DNA from: Vibrio sp. SCSIO 43136
Lineage (GTDB): Bacteria; Pseudomonadota; Gammaproteobacteria; Enterobacterales; Vibrionaceae
DNA: 64,000 nt
Direction of reading: 5' to 3'
Assembly (NCBI RefSeq): GCF_023716565.1
Contig: NZ_CP071849.1
Coordinates: 1,302,001 to 1,366,000, forward strand
Positions 17,549-26,955 of the stretch are shown one piece after another (within the stretch, counting starts at the first letter, position 1; the number at the start of each line of letters is the position of its first letter). The position numbers and the translations under genes were made by a program. The notes beneath the pieces are model-generated. The model was not told the origin of the DNA. It did no database searches and worked only from the letters and a program-made list of their open reading frames with translations.

Positions 17549-18499
17549 TTATTGAATTCGATTTCGTATTAATAGATATATGAAGTAAGTTCCACCAACG
17601 AGGTTAATCACTACGCTGATAGTAGTATCAAAACGCATCACTTTCTCAATAAACCATTGACCCGTAACAAGCAAAAATATAGCTAGTAAGCTGCTCGCAA
17701 GCATCAACTTTTTGTGGTGGTAACTGTTAATCAGCTCTCGGGTTAGGCTCACCGTAATCAACCCAAAAAACAATACAGGTCCTACTAAGGCAGTAGAGAT
17801 TGCGACCATAATGGTGATTACAACTAACAGCTGTTTGGTCAGACGCTCAACGTTAATCCCCAAACTGGTCGCATTATCACGCCCAAGCCACAGCACATCT
17901 AGCCTGCTTGCAAGGCAAAAGATCACCGACAAGCAAACAGTAAGTGGGAATAGGCTCCAATACACAAGTTCTGATTTGATGTTGTTAAAGCTCGCAAACA
18001 TTGAATTCTGGATGACTGCGAACTCATTGGGGTCGATCAACATGATCAGGAAGTTGGACACACTGCTGAATAGGCTACCGCAGACTATACCTACTAAGAG
18101 CAAGGTAAATATATTGTTATTCCCCCCCCGAAAATAGAAACGGAACAACAATAATGAGAACCCAACCACGACTAACGTTGAAAGCAGGAAATTGCTCAAG
18201 GTATCTACTACCCAGAAGCTGGCACTACCAAATATAACCACCAGCAGTACCTGAGTCATCAAATAGAGGCTATCAAAGCCTAGGATTGATGGGGTCAGAA
18301 TACGGTTGTTGGTGATGGTTTGAAACACTAACGAGGACATTGAAATCGACGTTGCTGCCAAAACAATAGCAAGCACCTTTGGCAAGCGTCGGGATAAGAA
18401 AAACTGATAGTTCTCAGCCGTTAGCCCTTGCCCTACAAACCAACTGATGATGGCAATACTGGCTATTGCTAATAGGGTGATCTTTAATCCATCACGCAT
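17549..18499 (-). CDS. Siderophore ABC transporter permease (VctG-like)
   Basis: 316 residues with about nine to ten hydrophobic segments of the FecCD type. Typical signatures are LPKVLAIVLAATSISMSSLVFQTITNNRILTPSILG near the N-terminus and the coupling region ATSLGINVERLTKQLL, then GPVLFFGLITVSLTRELI. It is an inner-membrane subunit pairing with the other permease, whose stop it overlaps by 8 bp, so the two are translationally coupled. The second permease of such systems is usually the more divergent, as here. Confidence 0.88.
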   Translation of the reverse strand: MRDGLKITLLAIASIAIISWFVGQGLTAENYQFFLSRRLPKVLAIVLAATSISMSSLVFQTITNNRILTPSILGFDSLYLMTQVLLVVIFGSASFWVVDTLSNFLLSTLVVVGFSLLLFRFYFRGGNNNIFTLLLVGIVCGSLFSSVSNFLIMLIDPNEFAVIQNSMFASFNNIKSELVYWSLFPLTVCLSVIFCLASRLDVLWLGRDNATSLGINVERLTKQLLVVITIMVAISTALVGPVLFFGLITVSLTRELINSYHHKKLMLASSLLAIFLLVTGQWFIEKVMRFDTTISVVINLVGGTYFIYLLIRNRIQ

Positions 18500-19451
18500 T
18501 GGCTTTGTCCTTCAAGACTAAATAGATAAAGACCACACCACCTAAAATGCTAATGATTAGTGAGATGGGCATTTCAAAAGGAAATATGATCAGTCGCCCA
18601 AGGATGTCACAACTCAGAACTAGTATGATCCCCCAATATGCCGTCCATGGTAGGATTCTCTTCATATTGTCCCCCATAAACAGTGACACCATATTCGGCA
18701 CAATAAGACCTAGGAATGGGATCACCCCAACGATCATGACTACCGAAGAAGCACTCACTGCAACCAGCACTACTCCAATAAAGACAATTTTTTGAAAGTT
18801 CAGGCCGATATTCTTAGCAAAGCTCTCACCGATACTTGCGGCACTAAACTGACTGGCATAGTAGTAAGCGGCCAAGCAGGTGGGGATAGCAAGATAAAGT
18901 ACCTCATAACTGCCTTGCAATACGCTCGCAAAATTGGCAGTCGTCCAAGAGGACATGGTCTGCACTAAGTCATATTTATAGGCAAAGAAAGTGGTCATTG
19001 AAGAGATGACATTGCCATACATGATGCCGATTAAAGGCACTAGTACGACGTTCTTGAACTTTAGGTGTTGTAAAAAGGTAACCAAAATCAAGGTTCCCAC
19101 TACTGCACTAGAAAAAATCACTCCAAGGTGAAGCCACTTTGAGGCCCCACTTATCAACACTAAACCAAGGACATAGCCAAACAGTGCACAATCGATAGTT
19201 CCCATCGTAGAAGGGGAAGCAAATCTATTTTGAACGATCTGCTGCATTATAAGGCCAGCTATGCTTAACCCTGCCCCCGCAAGCATGATTGCGGCCAAGC
19301 GTGGAATGCGACTTACAATATAGATTTGGTGAGCATGCTCATTTCCACTAATGAACTGAATCAGACTAACATCAGCAGCCCCAATCAATAGCGAACATAG
19401 TGCGAGCCCAATAAGCGTTAGAGCCGCTAAAAAGTATTTAGATATTTTCAT
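18492..19451 (-). CDS. Siderophore ABC transporter permease (VctD-like)
   Basis: 319 residues, FecCD family. It contains SRIPRLAAIMLAGAGLSIAGLIMQQIVQNRFASPSTMG, which is the classic 'R.PR...A...GA.L...G...Q...NPLA.P...G' signature in a variant form. It also has SIGESFAKNIGLNFQKIVF (the ATPase-coupling loop) and GVIPFLGLIVPNMV. About nine transmembrane segments. It is separated from the binding-protein gene by 64 bp that contain a hairpin, which could lower permease expression relative to the binding protein. Confidence 0.9.
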   Translation of the reverse strand: MKISKYFLAALTLIGLALCSLLIGAADVSLIQFISGNEHAHQIYIVSRIPRLAAIMLAGAGLSIAGLIMQQIVQNRFASPSTMGTIDCALFGYVLGLVLISGASKWLHLGVIFSSAVVGTLILVTFLQHLKFKNVVLVPLIGIMYGNVISSMTTFFAYKYDLVQTMSSWTTANFASVLQGSYEVLYLAIPTCLAAYYYASQFSAASIGESFAKNIGLNFQKIVFIGVVLVAVSASSVVMIVGVIPFLGLIVPNMVSLFMGDNMKRILPWTAYWGIILVLSCDILGRLIIFPFEMPISLIISILGGVVFIYLVLKDKANA

Positions 19452-19475
19452 TTATAGTTATATGTTCTAGCATTG

Positions 19476-19499
19476 TCTGGTGAGAATTCTCCAACCAGA
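19476..19499 (-). other. Intercistronic hairpin in the siderophore operon
   Basis: TCTGGT (19476-19481) and ACCAGA (19494-19499) flank the inner palindrome GAGAATTCTC. No T-run follows. In this position it may act as an mRNA processing or stability element that sets binding protein:permease ratio. Confidence 0.4.
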
Positions 19500-19515
19500 A
19501 AACGCTAGTGAACGT

Positions 19516-20433
19516 TTAATGTTTTAAGGCACTTTCCACATCAGAGATCATGATTTGGGTAGAGGTCATGCCTCCAGCAGTGATATACCAAGCAGTAGAG
19601 TTGATATATACGATCTGGTCTTTTTGTGAGGCTGGGGTTGATTCCACTAGCGCATTGCTAAATAGCTGTTTTGCTTTCCCGTCAGACTTTCCAATTGCTT
19701 GTTCTCTATCCAGAATAAACATCACCTGTGGCTTAGCATCGGCAATGTACTCAAACGAGACTAGGTTGCCATGATTCCCTTTAATCGGCGCAATATGTTG
19801 ACTGTTAGCCTCGGCAAAACCGAACTCATCAAAGATGATAGAAAAGCGGCTACCACGATTGTACATCGCAACACTGCTGCCATTATTCATTAGCATCAAC
19901 GCATCTAGTTTCTCGCCATGAACATGCTGTTTGATCTTGGTTAAGTTACTTTCTGTTTCAGTAATAATCGCTTCGACCATTTCACTCTTACCAAACAGCT
20001 GGCCGAGATTACGCCACTGCTTTTGGGTATCTTGCCAGTAATTACCACTATCTATGTAGAACATTACCGTTGGAGCAACTTGGCTTAACTCGTCATAGAG
20101 GGTCAACATACGGTTTTCCGCAATGATCAAGTCAGGTCTAAGCATGAAGATGGCTTCAAAGTTTGGTTCCGCAAGTGAGCCAACATTGGTTGTGCTATCT
20201 CGGTAGTGCTCAAGGTAGTTAGGCAGCAGGGAGTGTGATGCACCAACAGGTTTTACCCCGAGTCGATCTAATACATCAAGGCTACCATTACCTAAAACAA
20301 CAACACGCTTTGGTAACTGGGAGAACTCTGTGGTGCCTTTTACATGTTCAATAGAAATTGCATAAGCATTGTGAGTCAATACCATCATCCCTAGTGTGAT
20401 GATTTGAGAAAAAGTTTGGCTTAGCCAGCTCAT
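19516..20433 (-). CDS. Siderophore-binding periplasmic protein (VctP/CeuE-like)
   Basis: 305 residues with signal peptide (cut after THNAYA). The mature part has the type-III binding-protein layout: PKRVVVLGNGSLDVLDRLGVKPVGA, NVGSLAEPNFEAIFMLRPDLIIA, a long central helix region, and a C-terminal STAWYITAGGMTSTQIMISDVESAL. It carries iron-siderophore from the TonB receptor to the VctDG-like permease. It lacks a lipobox Cys, so it is soluble rather than lipid-anchored. A strong Shine-Dalgarno (TAGGAGG) precedes the start. Confidence 0.88.
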   Translation of the reverse strand: MSWLSQTFSQIITLGMMVLTHNAYAISIEHVKGTTEFSQLPKRVVVLGNGSLDVLDRLGVKPVGASHSLLPNYLEHYRDSTTNVGSLAEPNFEAIFMLRPDLIIAENRMLTLYDELSQVAPTVMFYIDSGNYWQDTQKQWRNLGQLFGKSEMVEAIITETESNLTKIKQHVHGEKLDALMLMNNGSSVAMYNRGSRFSIIFDEFGFAEANSQHIAPIKGNHGNLVSFEYIADAKPQVMFILDREQAIGKSDGKAKQLFSNALVESTPASQKDQIVYINSTAWYITAGGMTSTQIMISDVESALKH

Positions 20434-20502
20434 TAGGCCTCCTAAAATGAATCACTATTTACGATTCAAGAGCCTGCGAGTACAGACCCTTGATTGTAAT
20501 TA

Positions 20503-22440
20503 CTAAAACTGGCTTTCAAGTGCCAACCAATATCTACGACCGTCTTCAACATAACCATATTCGCCATAGCTGGTCTGCTTATCAAGTAGGTTATAAACTG
20601 CAGCCAAAACCTTAATATTTTTGGAAACTTGCCAGTTTGCCCCTAGGTCAACAAAAGTAACCGCTGGTGCCTGTACAGACCTTGAGGTAATAGATATCGG
20701 CTGACTCTCTTCACCACGGTAATTCAAGCGAGTCCACGAGTTAATGCTATCAGAAACAGTCCAGTTGGCATTCGCTGAAAGCTGATGCAAGGGGATTTGT
20801 GTTAATGGCAAGCCTTCATTAATCCCTGATGTTTGCTCTGAATAGGTATACGTATACGTCCCCGTTAGAGAGATATCTTCACTGACATTACCCGAGGCCA
20901 TAGCTTCAGCACCATATGTTACAGCGCTATCAATATTGATGTAGTACCAGCCCAAAGTGTCATTGCAAACGCTGCCATCACATAGGGTTGTACTAATTTT
21001 GTCTTTAAAATTGTTGTAAAAGCCAGTCACACTTGCTGCAAAGCTCTCATCGCCTGTGTAGTAGAGACCCGCTTCAGTGTTGGTTGAAACTTCAGGTTTT
21101 AGATTTGGGTTACCATAGATGTCACCACCTCGGCTCTCCTGAACATAGCTTGACGAGGTTTCACGCAATGCTGGAGCACGATAACCTGTCGATACACCCG
21201 ACTTGAGTGTCCAGTAATCATCTACCGTCCAAACACCATAGATACGGGGACTTAAGTGTGTGTCAAATTGTTCACTCTGATCAAGGCGAACACCTATAGT
21301 CAAAGCAAAGCTATCCCCAATTAACCATTCATCTTCACCAAATAACGACCATTGTTTGTTTTTGATGGTTTGCCCTGCATCAACTAACTCTTCACTTTCG
21401 AACGCTGCACCAAAGCTAACAAAATGATAATCAAGAGGTACAGACCAAGAACTGGTCGCCGTTAGGTTTTCAATGGTGATCTCTCGTCCTACATTTTCGA
21501 CAAATTCATTTTGTAGATAACTATCTCCCGTTCCCCATAGGTAACTACCAGAGTGAGATAGGGCATAAGTAGAACGGTTATTATTTGTTTCGCTAGATGA
21601 GTTACGACTTGGTAGTGATTTACCTGATGTCGAAGTGCGAGTTTGGTCTTGCTTAGTGAAGTCGAAACTAACGGTATCATCATCTGTGGCCATCCAATGT
21701 AGTGCACCACGATAGTTATTGAGCTTTTTGCCAGCATAGCCTCGCTCAATATCATCTTCTTCACGTTGCTGGATCATGCCCGAAAGCGATGCACTTAGTA
21801 CACCATCAACGATAGGTGCAGCAACATAAACTTGGCCTTGGTGATAATCGCCAGACTCTGAGCGTTCCTGAAGCGTTGTCTCTAGACGCAACTTACCATG
21901 GAGCTTGTCGTAATCTTTACGAGTGATCACGTTTATCACACCACCAATAGCATCAGAACCGTAAAGCGTTGACATTGGTCCACGCACAATCTCTATGCGT
22001 TCAATCGCATCAAGTGGTGGTAGCCAATCTTGTTCAAAGCCACCACTGGAGCTTGGCTGAGTCTCTCGACCAGACTGCTTGCGACCATCAACCAGAATTG
22101 CGGTATAGTCTGATGGCATACCTCGAATAGAAATATCTTGACGTGATCCCCCGCCCGTTACAGTCACACCTGGTACATCTCTCAGTGCATCGGTCAAGTC
22201 TTTGTAAGAGCGAGATTCTAATTGAGACCGATCGATCACAGTAATTGAAGCAGGTGCGTCAACCAACATTTGCTCACGACCAGCCGCAGTTACCACCATA
22301 GTTTCTTCCGCTACTCTATTGGTTTTATCCACTTGGGACTCTTGAGCAATCGAAGCCTGAGAAATAGAAAGAGAAAGTACAGAAAGAGCGGGTACAAACA
22401 CAAGTTTGTGATTGTTTTTAAAAGATACAAGATTGTCCAT
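20503..22440 (-). CDS. TonB-dependent catecholate siderophore receptor (IrgA/VctA family)
   Basis: 645 residues with leader (to about residue 32), then the TonB-box-like EETMVVTAAG. The plug domain has DVPGVTVTGGGSRQDISIRGMPSDYTAILVDGRK and IERIEIVRGPMSTLYGSDAIGGVINVITR. The 22-strand barrel ends YGYVEDGRRYWLALESQF with a terminal Phe. The plug and C-terminus closely recall V. cholerae IrgA, a receptor for linear enterobactin-type catechols. It lies upstream of the siderophore ABC genes on the same strand, with a Fur box before it. The exact ligand is inference. Confidence 0.9.
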   Translation of the reverse strand: MDNLVSFKNNHKLVFVPALSVLSLSISQASIAQESQVDKTNRVAEETMVVTAAGREQMLVDAPASITVIDRSQLESRSYKDLTDALRDVPGVTVTGGGSRQDISIRGMPSDYTAILVDGRKQSGRETQPSSSGGFEQDWLPPLDAIERIEIVRGPMSTLYGSDAIGGVINVITRKDYDKLHGKLRLETTLQERSESGDYHQGQVYVAAPIVDGVLSASLSGMIQQREEDDIERGYAGKKLNNYRGALHWMATDDDTVSFDFTKQDQTRTSTSGKSLPSRNSSSETNNNRSTYALSHSGSYLWGTGDSYLQNEFVENVGREITIENLTATSSWSVPLDYHFVSFGAAFESEELVDAGQTIKNKQWSLFGEDEWLIGDSFALTIGVRLDQSEQFDTHLSPRIYGVWTVDDYWTLKSGVSTGYRAPALRETSSSYVQESRGGDIYGNPNLKPEVSTNTEAGLYYTGDESFAASVTGFYNNFKDKISTTLCDGSVCNDTLGWYYINIDSAVTYGAEAMASGNVSEDISLTGTYTYTYSEQTSGINEGLPLTQIPLHQLSANANWTVSDSINSWTRLNYRGEESQPISITSRSVQAPAVTFVDLGANWQVSKNIKVLAAVYNLLDKQTSYGEYGYVEDGRRYWLALESQF

Positions 22441-22462
22441 AACTCGTTCACTTCACAACATT

Positions 22463-22481
22463 AAAACTGATAATCATTATC
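22463..22481 (-). promoter_or_regulatory. Fur box upstream of the TonB receptor gene
   Basis: It contains GATAATCATTATC (22469-22481) and matches 16 of 19 positions of the classical Fur consensus. It is about 25-40 bp upstream of the receptor start, so iron-replete Fur should block transcription of the receptor and probably the downstream ABC genes. Confidence 0.82.
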
Positions 22482-22572
22482 AATTAGACGTTTTTGTGTA
22501 GTATAACGCAAGCAATTCGCTATCGACATTAGCGAATATCACTATGCGTATTACGGATAGCGGCACATGGTG

Positions 22573-23511
22573 TTATGCAAGAGCTTGACTACTTCCATAA
22601 AGCTGTTTGAAAAGTGAACGTACCCATTCGCACATAGGATCATCATGAAATCGACGATGCCAGTATAGGCTTACCTGATTGAATTCTAATTGCTGCTCTT
22701 CAGGAACTTCACGGACGACTAAACGCTCATCTAAACAAGCGGTCATTGCGAAAGGAGTAGGTAAATGGAAAATAATATCCGTTTCCGCAGCAATACTCGC
22801 AGCCGAGTTAAAGTTACTTATCTGTACAGGAATATTTAACTTACGATTTTTGTCGATTAGCCCTAGTTCTTTGTATTTGTGCTCAAAAGAGAGACTTTTC
22901 TCCCCTTGCAACGAGATCTGACCAAATTGACAGTGACGCAGTCTATCAACCGTGATCTTCCCTTTCGCCAAAGGATGATCACGATTCATAAGTAATCTAA
23001 ACGTCCTTTTTGCAACTACCATTCGATAAAGGTTCTGCTCAGAACTCGGAGGGACATGAGAAGAAAGCACAAAATGGACATCTCCGTTAATCAGTCCCTC
23101 AAAATGACGCTTAGGTGCACTATCAATACTTACCGTCATTTTGGGTGCTTGCTCTCGTACCTTCGCAATAACTTTCGGCATCAATGCATCAATCTGTGGC
23201 TGTAGGCCGTAGAAACGTACTGTAGAGCGCACGGTTCTAGGATCAAACGACTGCTTATGCAAAAGTTTTTCTAGGCTGTTGATAACCGTCGTAATATCAG
23301 ACTTGATAGATTCCGCTTTTGGTGTCAATTCATAACCATGATGCGAACGTACCAAGAGTTCGTCATCGAAAGAGTCACGCATCTTCTTCAGTGCCCGACT
23401 GACCGATGACTGACTCATATTTAGAGCCGTTGCAGTATTGGAAACATGTTTTTCTTCTAGCAAGCGCTTGAGGATGAAAAGTAAATTAAGGTCAATCTCT
23501 GAGATATTCAT
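22573..23511 (-). CDS. LysR-family transcriptional regulator
   Basis: 312 residues. The winged helix-turn-helix at residues 5-65 reads LNLLFILKRLLEEKHVSNTATALNMSQSSVSRALKKMRDSFDDELLVRSHHGYELTPKA. A periplasmic-binding-like effector domain fills the rest. It is placed just upstream of and codirectional with the IrgA-like receptor. V. cholerae irgA is also paired with a LysR gene (irgB), though divergently, so a role in receptor control is possible. It is divergent from the sugar permease genes and could instead control those. Confidence 0.85.
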   Translation of the reverse strand: MNISEIDLNLLFILKRLLEEKHVSNTATALNMSQSSVSRALKKMRDSFDDELLVRSHHGYELTPKAESIKSDITTVINSLEKLLHKQSFDPRTVRSTVRFYGLQPQIDALMPKVIAKVREQAPKMTVSIDSAPKRHFEGLINGDVHFVLSSHVPPSSEQNLYRMVVAKRTFRLLMNRDHPLAKGKITVDRLRHCQFGQISLQGEKSLSFEHKYKELGLIDKNRKLNIPVQISNFNSAASIAAETDIIFHLPTPFAMTACLDERLVVREVPEEQQLEFNQVSLYWHRRFHDDPMCEWVRSLFKQLYGSSQALA

Positions 23512-23659
23512 TCGTTTTACTACAAGGTTTGATCAAGGCGATAAATAGTAACATCAATAGAGTGAAGTTAATCAAGCCCCTTCATTACCTCTCCTTCCTC
23601 AAGTGGCTACTGACAAGTTGCATGTCATTACGTGAAAATTAGAACAAGAAACTCAATCA

Positions 23660-24553
23660 ATGGATGTAGTCGCTGTTCAACGGCATCTTAAACGCAATGC
23701 GTTCGCCTACCTTACAGCTTTGCCTATGGCGCTAACCGTGTTTATTGCCTACATGGGGACCAAGTTTTGGTCCGTTCGCCTCTCTTTTACTAGCTCTCGT
23801 ATGCTGCCAAAAGATGACTTTGTCGGTTTTGCTCAGTATGAACGACTGTTTTCGACATCTCGATGGATCACATCGCTAGAAAATCTATTGATCATCGCAT
23901 TCTTATTCCTAGCGATATGCTTTGTTCTTGGCTTCATTCTGTCAGTTTTCATTGACCAGAAGATCAAAGCAGAAAGCTTCTTTAGAACGGTGTTTTTATT
24001 CCCTTATGCGATGTCATTTATTGTAACGGGCTTGGTTTGGCAATGGATATTCAATCCCCAACTTGGCATACAGAAAACCGTCAATTCATTAGGCTTTGAG
24101 TCTTTCAGCTTTGACTGGATCGTAAACCCTGACATGGTGCTATACACCGTGATTATTGCGGCGGTATGGCAAGGTGCTGGGCTAGTAATGGCATTACTGC
24201 TCGCAGGGCTTCGAGGTATTGATGAAGACTTGTGGAAAGCGACCAAAATTGACGGCATTCCTACGTGGCGTGTTTACATCAGTATCATTTTGCCAATGCT
24301 ACGCCCAATGATCATTACCACTGTTGTGCTGCTTTCTATCAGCATCATCAAGATGTACGACGTAGTAGTAGCAATGACTGGGGGCGGCCCTGGGGTATCG
24401 AGTGAAGTACCAGCCAAATTTATCATGGATAACTTATTTGAACGCGCCAACATTGGCCTTGCGACGGCCGCATCCACGGTAATGTTGACCACAGTGCTTT
24501 GCCTAATTGCACCTTTCATTTACAACAACTACATCAAGAAACAAGGAAGGTAA
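23660..24553 (+). CDS. Sugar ABC transporter permease (MalF-type)
   Basis: 297 residues with six hydrophobic segments. The binding-protein-dependent permease EAA loop is visible at about residue 190: IDEDLWKATKIDGIPTWRVY followed by ILPMLRP. It also has FVGFAQYERLF and the MTGGGPGVSSEVPA loop typical of carbohydrate uptake 1 family permeases. It forms an inner-membrane pair with the next gene, 3 bp downstream. No solute-binding protein gene precedes it, as would be usual; 148 bp upstream a LysR gene reads away. The ATPase partner is broken by an IS. Confidence 0.88.
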   Translation: MDVVAVQRHLKRNAFAYLTALPMALTVFIAYMGTKFWSVRLSFTSSRMLPKDDFVGFAQYERLFSTSRWITSLENLLIIAFLFLAICFVLGFILSVFIDQKIKAESFFRTVFLFPYAMSFIVTGLVWQWIFNPQLGIQKTVNSLGFESFSFDWIVNPDMVLYTVIIAAVWQGAGLVMALLLAGLRGIDEDLWKATKIDGIPTWRVYISIILPMLRPMIITTVVLLSISIIKMYDVVVAMTGGGPGVSSEVPAKFIMDNLFERANIGLATAASTVMLTTVLCLIAPFIYNNYIKKQGR

Positions 24554-24556
24554 CCT

Positions 24557-25465
24557 ATGTCTGCGACTCTATCACCTTCAATTTCTGAACCTGTAACCAA
24601 GCGTCCTTTATCCATCAAGGCTAAGTGGGGCCGTGTCGGAATCTATGGGTTTCTTATCATAACTGCCCTGTTCTTCTTGCTGCCTTTGTACGTCATGTTA
24701 GTGACCTCATTTAAGGAACTGGAAGAGATCCGCCTAAGCTCAATTTTTGCCCTACCACAAAACTTTAGTTGGGATGCTTGGAAGGTTGCTTGGAGCAGTG
24801 CGTGTACTGGATTGGAATGTTCTGGTCTACAGGTAGGCTTTTGGAACTCCGTGAAGATCTTAATACCGAGTGTGGTCATTTCGGTGCTTTTTGGCGCAGT
24901 AAATGGCTATGCCTTGTCTTTTTGGAAAATCAAAGGCGCAAACCTACTGTTTGCTTGTTTGCTTCTTGGGGCATTTATTCCCTATCAAGTGTTCATCTAC
25001 CCATTGATCCGTGTCTACGCTGATATTGGTATCTACGGCACATTAACTGGTGTGGTGGTTTCCCACGTTATCTTCGGCATGCCAATCATGACGCTGCTGT
25101 TTAGAAACTACTACAGCACCTTGCCGTTAGAACTATTCAATGCAGCACGTATCGATGGGGCTGGTTTCTTTAAGGTGTTCTTCACCATCATGCTGCCAAT
25201 GTCGACGCCAATCATCATCGTGGCCGTGATCATGCAAGTAACCAACATCTGGAACGACTTCTTAATCGGTCTGGTATTTGCTGGTAATGACAATCTACCG
25301 ATGACAGTACAGCTAAACAACATCGTCAACACCACCACTGGTGAGCGTGCCTACAACGTTAACATGGCCGCAACCATTCTTACTTCGTTAGTACCACTTA
25401 TCATCTACGTTGCCTCTGGGCGTTGGTTTGTTCGTGGTATCGCTTCTGGTGCAGTAAAAGGATAA
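24557..25465 (+). CDS. Sugar ABC transporter permease (MalG-type)
   Basis: 302 residues, about six transmembrane segments. The signature is LPLYVMLVTSFKELEEIR near the N-terminus and the EAA loop LPLELFNAARIDGAGFFKVF followed by IMLPMSTP. The C-terminus has MAATILTSLVPLIIYVASGRWFVRGIASGAVKG, classic for CUT1 permeases. It is a partner of the MalF-type permease. The ATPase gene starts 4 bp after its stop, so the three were one operon before the insertion element arrived. Confidence 0.9.
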   Translation: MSATLSPSISEPVTKRPLSIKAKWGRVGIYGFLIITALFFLLPLYVMLVTSFKELEEIRLSSIFALPQNFSWDAWKVAWSSACTGLECSGLQVGFWNSVKILIPSVVISVLFGAVNGYALSFWKIKGANLLFACLLLGAFIPYQVFIYPLIRVYADIGIYGTLTGVVVSHVIFGMPIMTLLFRNYYSTLPLELFNAARIDGAGFFKVFFTIMLPMSTPIIIVAVIMQVTNIWNDFLIGLVFAGNDNLPMTVQLNNIVNTTTGERAYNVNMAATILTSLVPLIIYVASGRWFVRGIASGAVKG

Positions 25466-25469
25466 TCTC

Positions 25470-25707
25470 ATGGGAATCGTAAACATTAGCAAGCTAGATA
25501 TTAGCTACGAAACCACCAAAATCGTTAAACAGTTAGACCTATCCATCAATGACGGTGAGTTCCTTGTATTGCTTGGCCCATCGGGCTGCGGTAAATCCAC
25601 ACTACTCAATGCTATTGGTGGCTTGATTGACACCAGTGGCGGTTCTATCCACTTTGATGGCAAAGACGTGACTTGGGCGGACCCAAAAGATCGTGGTATC
25701 GGTATGG
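25470..25707 (+). pseudogene. Sugar ABC transporter ATPase, 5' fragment (UgpC/MsmK/MalK type), disrupted by IS
   Basis: The first 79 codons survive, with Walker A LLGPSGCGKSTLLNAIGGL and the lead-in to the Q-loop (DPKDRGIGM). The frame then enters the ISAs1-family element. Translation would continue into IS sequence and stop at 25775. Joining this piece to 26966-27819, with one copy of the 10-bp target repeat removed, restores an uninterrupted 363-residue ATPase of normal length. The break is therefore a single insertion with no other decay, and is probably recent. Confidence 0.92.
25698..25707 (+). repeat. Target-site duplication of the ISAs1-family element, left copy
   Basis: ATCGGTATGG, identical to 26956-26965 on the other side of the element. 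A 10-bp duplication fits the ISAs1 family. Confidence 0.92.
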
Positions 25708-26955
25708 CAGGGCGAGAGCATGAGTGCCTAATTATTGTTCGATGCATCAAGACCAGCGAGCAATACTTTGTCTAAATAATCATTGCTCATCGCCGCTATC
25801 TTTTGTTTACGACGCACACTTGCTTTCTTGGTATTTTCAGAACGTAACATATTTAGTGCGATATGGCGTATGCAAGCCATGACTTCAGCGGCATTGTTTC
25901 GGTAAATTTGGCAACTGTCTTCATTCATCGTGGCATCAAGCACCCAATGCAAACTGTTTTCTATACCCCAGTGGCCACGAACCGCTGCTGCAAACTCTGT
26001 ATTTGTGAGTTCTGCTGAACTGATATAGTAACGATATTCGAAAGAACTTTTTCCTTTATTATCAACACGGCAACTTAGTGCAAAACCAATGGATTTTAGT
26101 CCTTTCCATTCGGGAAACTGTTTGGCTAGCTCGCCTGCGGGTAAGACATGGTATTCACGGGCTTCTACTCGACCATGCCCTTTTTCAATCGTGACATTTT
26201 GAGGTTCGCTTTTTGCAATTCTTTTCTCTTTAAGCGCATGTTGCACTGCTTTAAACAGTGACTCCTGATTTCCTTTCACTGCAAGGAGATAATCTCCACC
26301 TTCATCGGTAATGGTGGCAGCAATGTTTGTTTGACAACCGATGGCATCAATCGAAACGAGGCAACCTTTAATATCTAGTAGCTGAAGTAACTCTGGTATC
26401 GCTGTGATTTCATTTGATTTAGCATCGGTTTTTCGTTGTCCTACGACGACACCATTAGCGGTTGCAAAAGCGCTAACCATATGGATTGTAGACTGGCGGC
26501 TTTCACGATCGTATGAGCCTCTCAAAACTTTACCATCGATAGCTATCAACTCACCTTTTGAGCGTTGAGATATAGCCTGCATCCAGCTAGCAAAACTTGT
26601 TTGAAACTCAGTTGGTTCAAGGCGTGAAACGATACGTGCAATAGTGTCATGTGTAGGCAGACCATCTGGGAAGAAGCCTTTTTCTTGAAGCCAATCAAGG
26701 TGAACTTCACCAAAGTCTTCAATATCTTCCCATCCTTCACAACCTGCAATAACGGCACACACTACCAAAAACAAAACATCGAATAATGGGTAGCTAATTT
26801 TAGCTGATTGACGTGGATCTGTTAGGTGGCCAAAATGCTCAGAGAAAGCGTCGATGCTCATGAAAATACCCTCAAAAGGGAGTATATGATCACAGCTAGA
26901 TCAGATCGTCAAATCGATCCTATTTAGCTCAAAAAACGTTCATGATCTCGCCCTG
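25708..26955 (-). mobile_element. ISAs1-family insertion sequence, 1,248 bp
   Basis: The element is bounded by imperfect terminal inverted repeats. The left end begins CAGGGCGAGAGCATGAGTG and the inverted right end reads CAGGGCGAGATCATGAACG (16 of 19 identical). It holds a single intact transposase gene on the minus strand. It is flanked by the perfect direct repeat ATCGGTATGG and sits inside the sugar ABC ATPase gene. Confidence 0.93.
25728..26861 (-). CDS. ISAs1-family transposase
   Basis: 377 residues, full length for the family. The N-terminal DUF4372-like region has HFGHLTDPRQSAKISYPLFDVLFLVVCAVIAGCEGW. The DDE core shows LIAIDGKVLRGSYD (first Asp), CLVSIDAIGCQTNIA (second Asp) and the late RGHWGIENSLHWVLDATMNEDSC with the catalytic Glu. 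The gene is intact, so the element may still be mobile. Confidence 0.95.
   Translation of the reverse strand: MSIDAFSEHFGHLTDPRQSAKISYPLFDVLFLVVCAVIAGCEGWEDIEDFGEVHLDWLQEKGFFPDGLPTHDTIARIVSRLEPTEFQTSFASWMQAISQRSKGELIAIDGKVLRGSYDRESRQSTIHMVSAFATANGVVVGQRKTDAKSNEITAIPELLQLLDIKGCLVSIDAIGCQTNIAATITDEGGDYLLAVKGNQESLFKAVQHALKEKRIAKSEPQNVTIEKGHGRVEAREYHVLPAGELAKQFPEWKGLKSIGFALSCRVDNKGKSSFEYRYYISSAELTNTEFAAAVRGHWGIENSLHWVLDATMNEDSCQIYRNNAAEVMACIRHIALNMLRSENTKKASVRRKQKIAAMSNDYLDKVLLAGLDASNNN

Noticed and set aside
22573..23511. Naming the LysR gene irgB
   Set aside because: Its neighbour resembles irgA, but irgB is divergent from irgA in V. cholerae and here the genes are codirectional; motifs alone cannot settle orthology.
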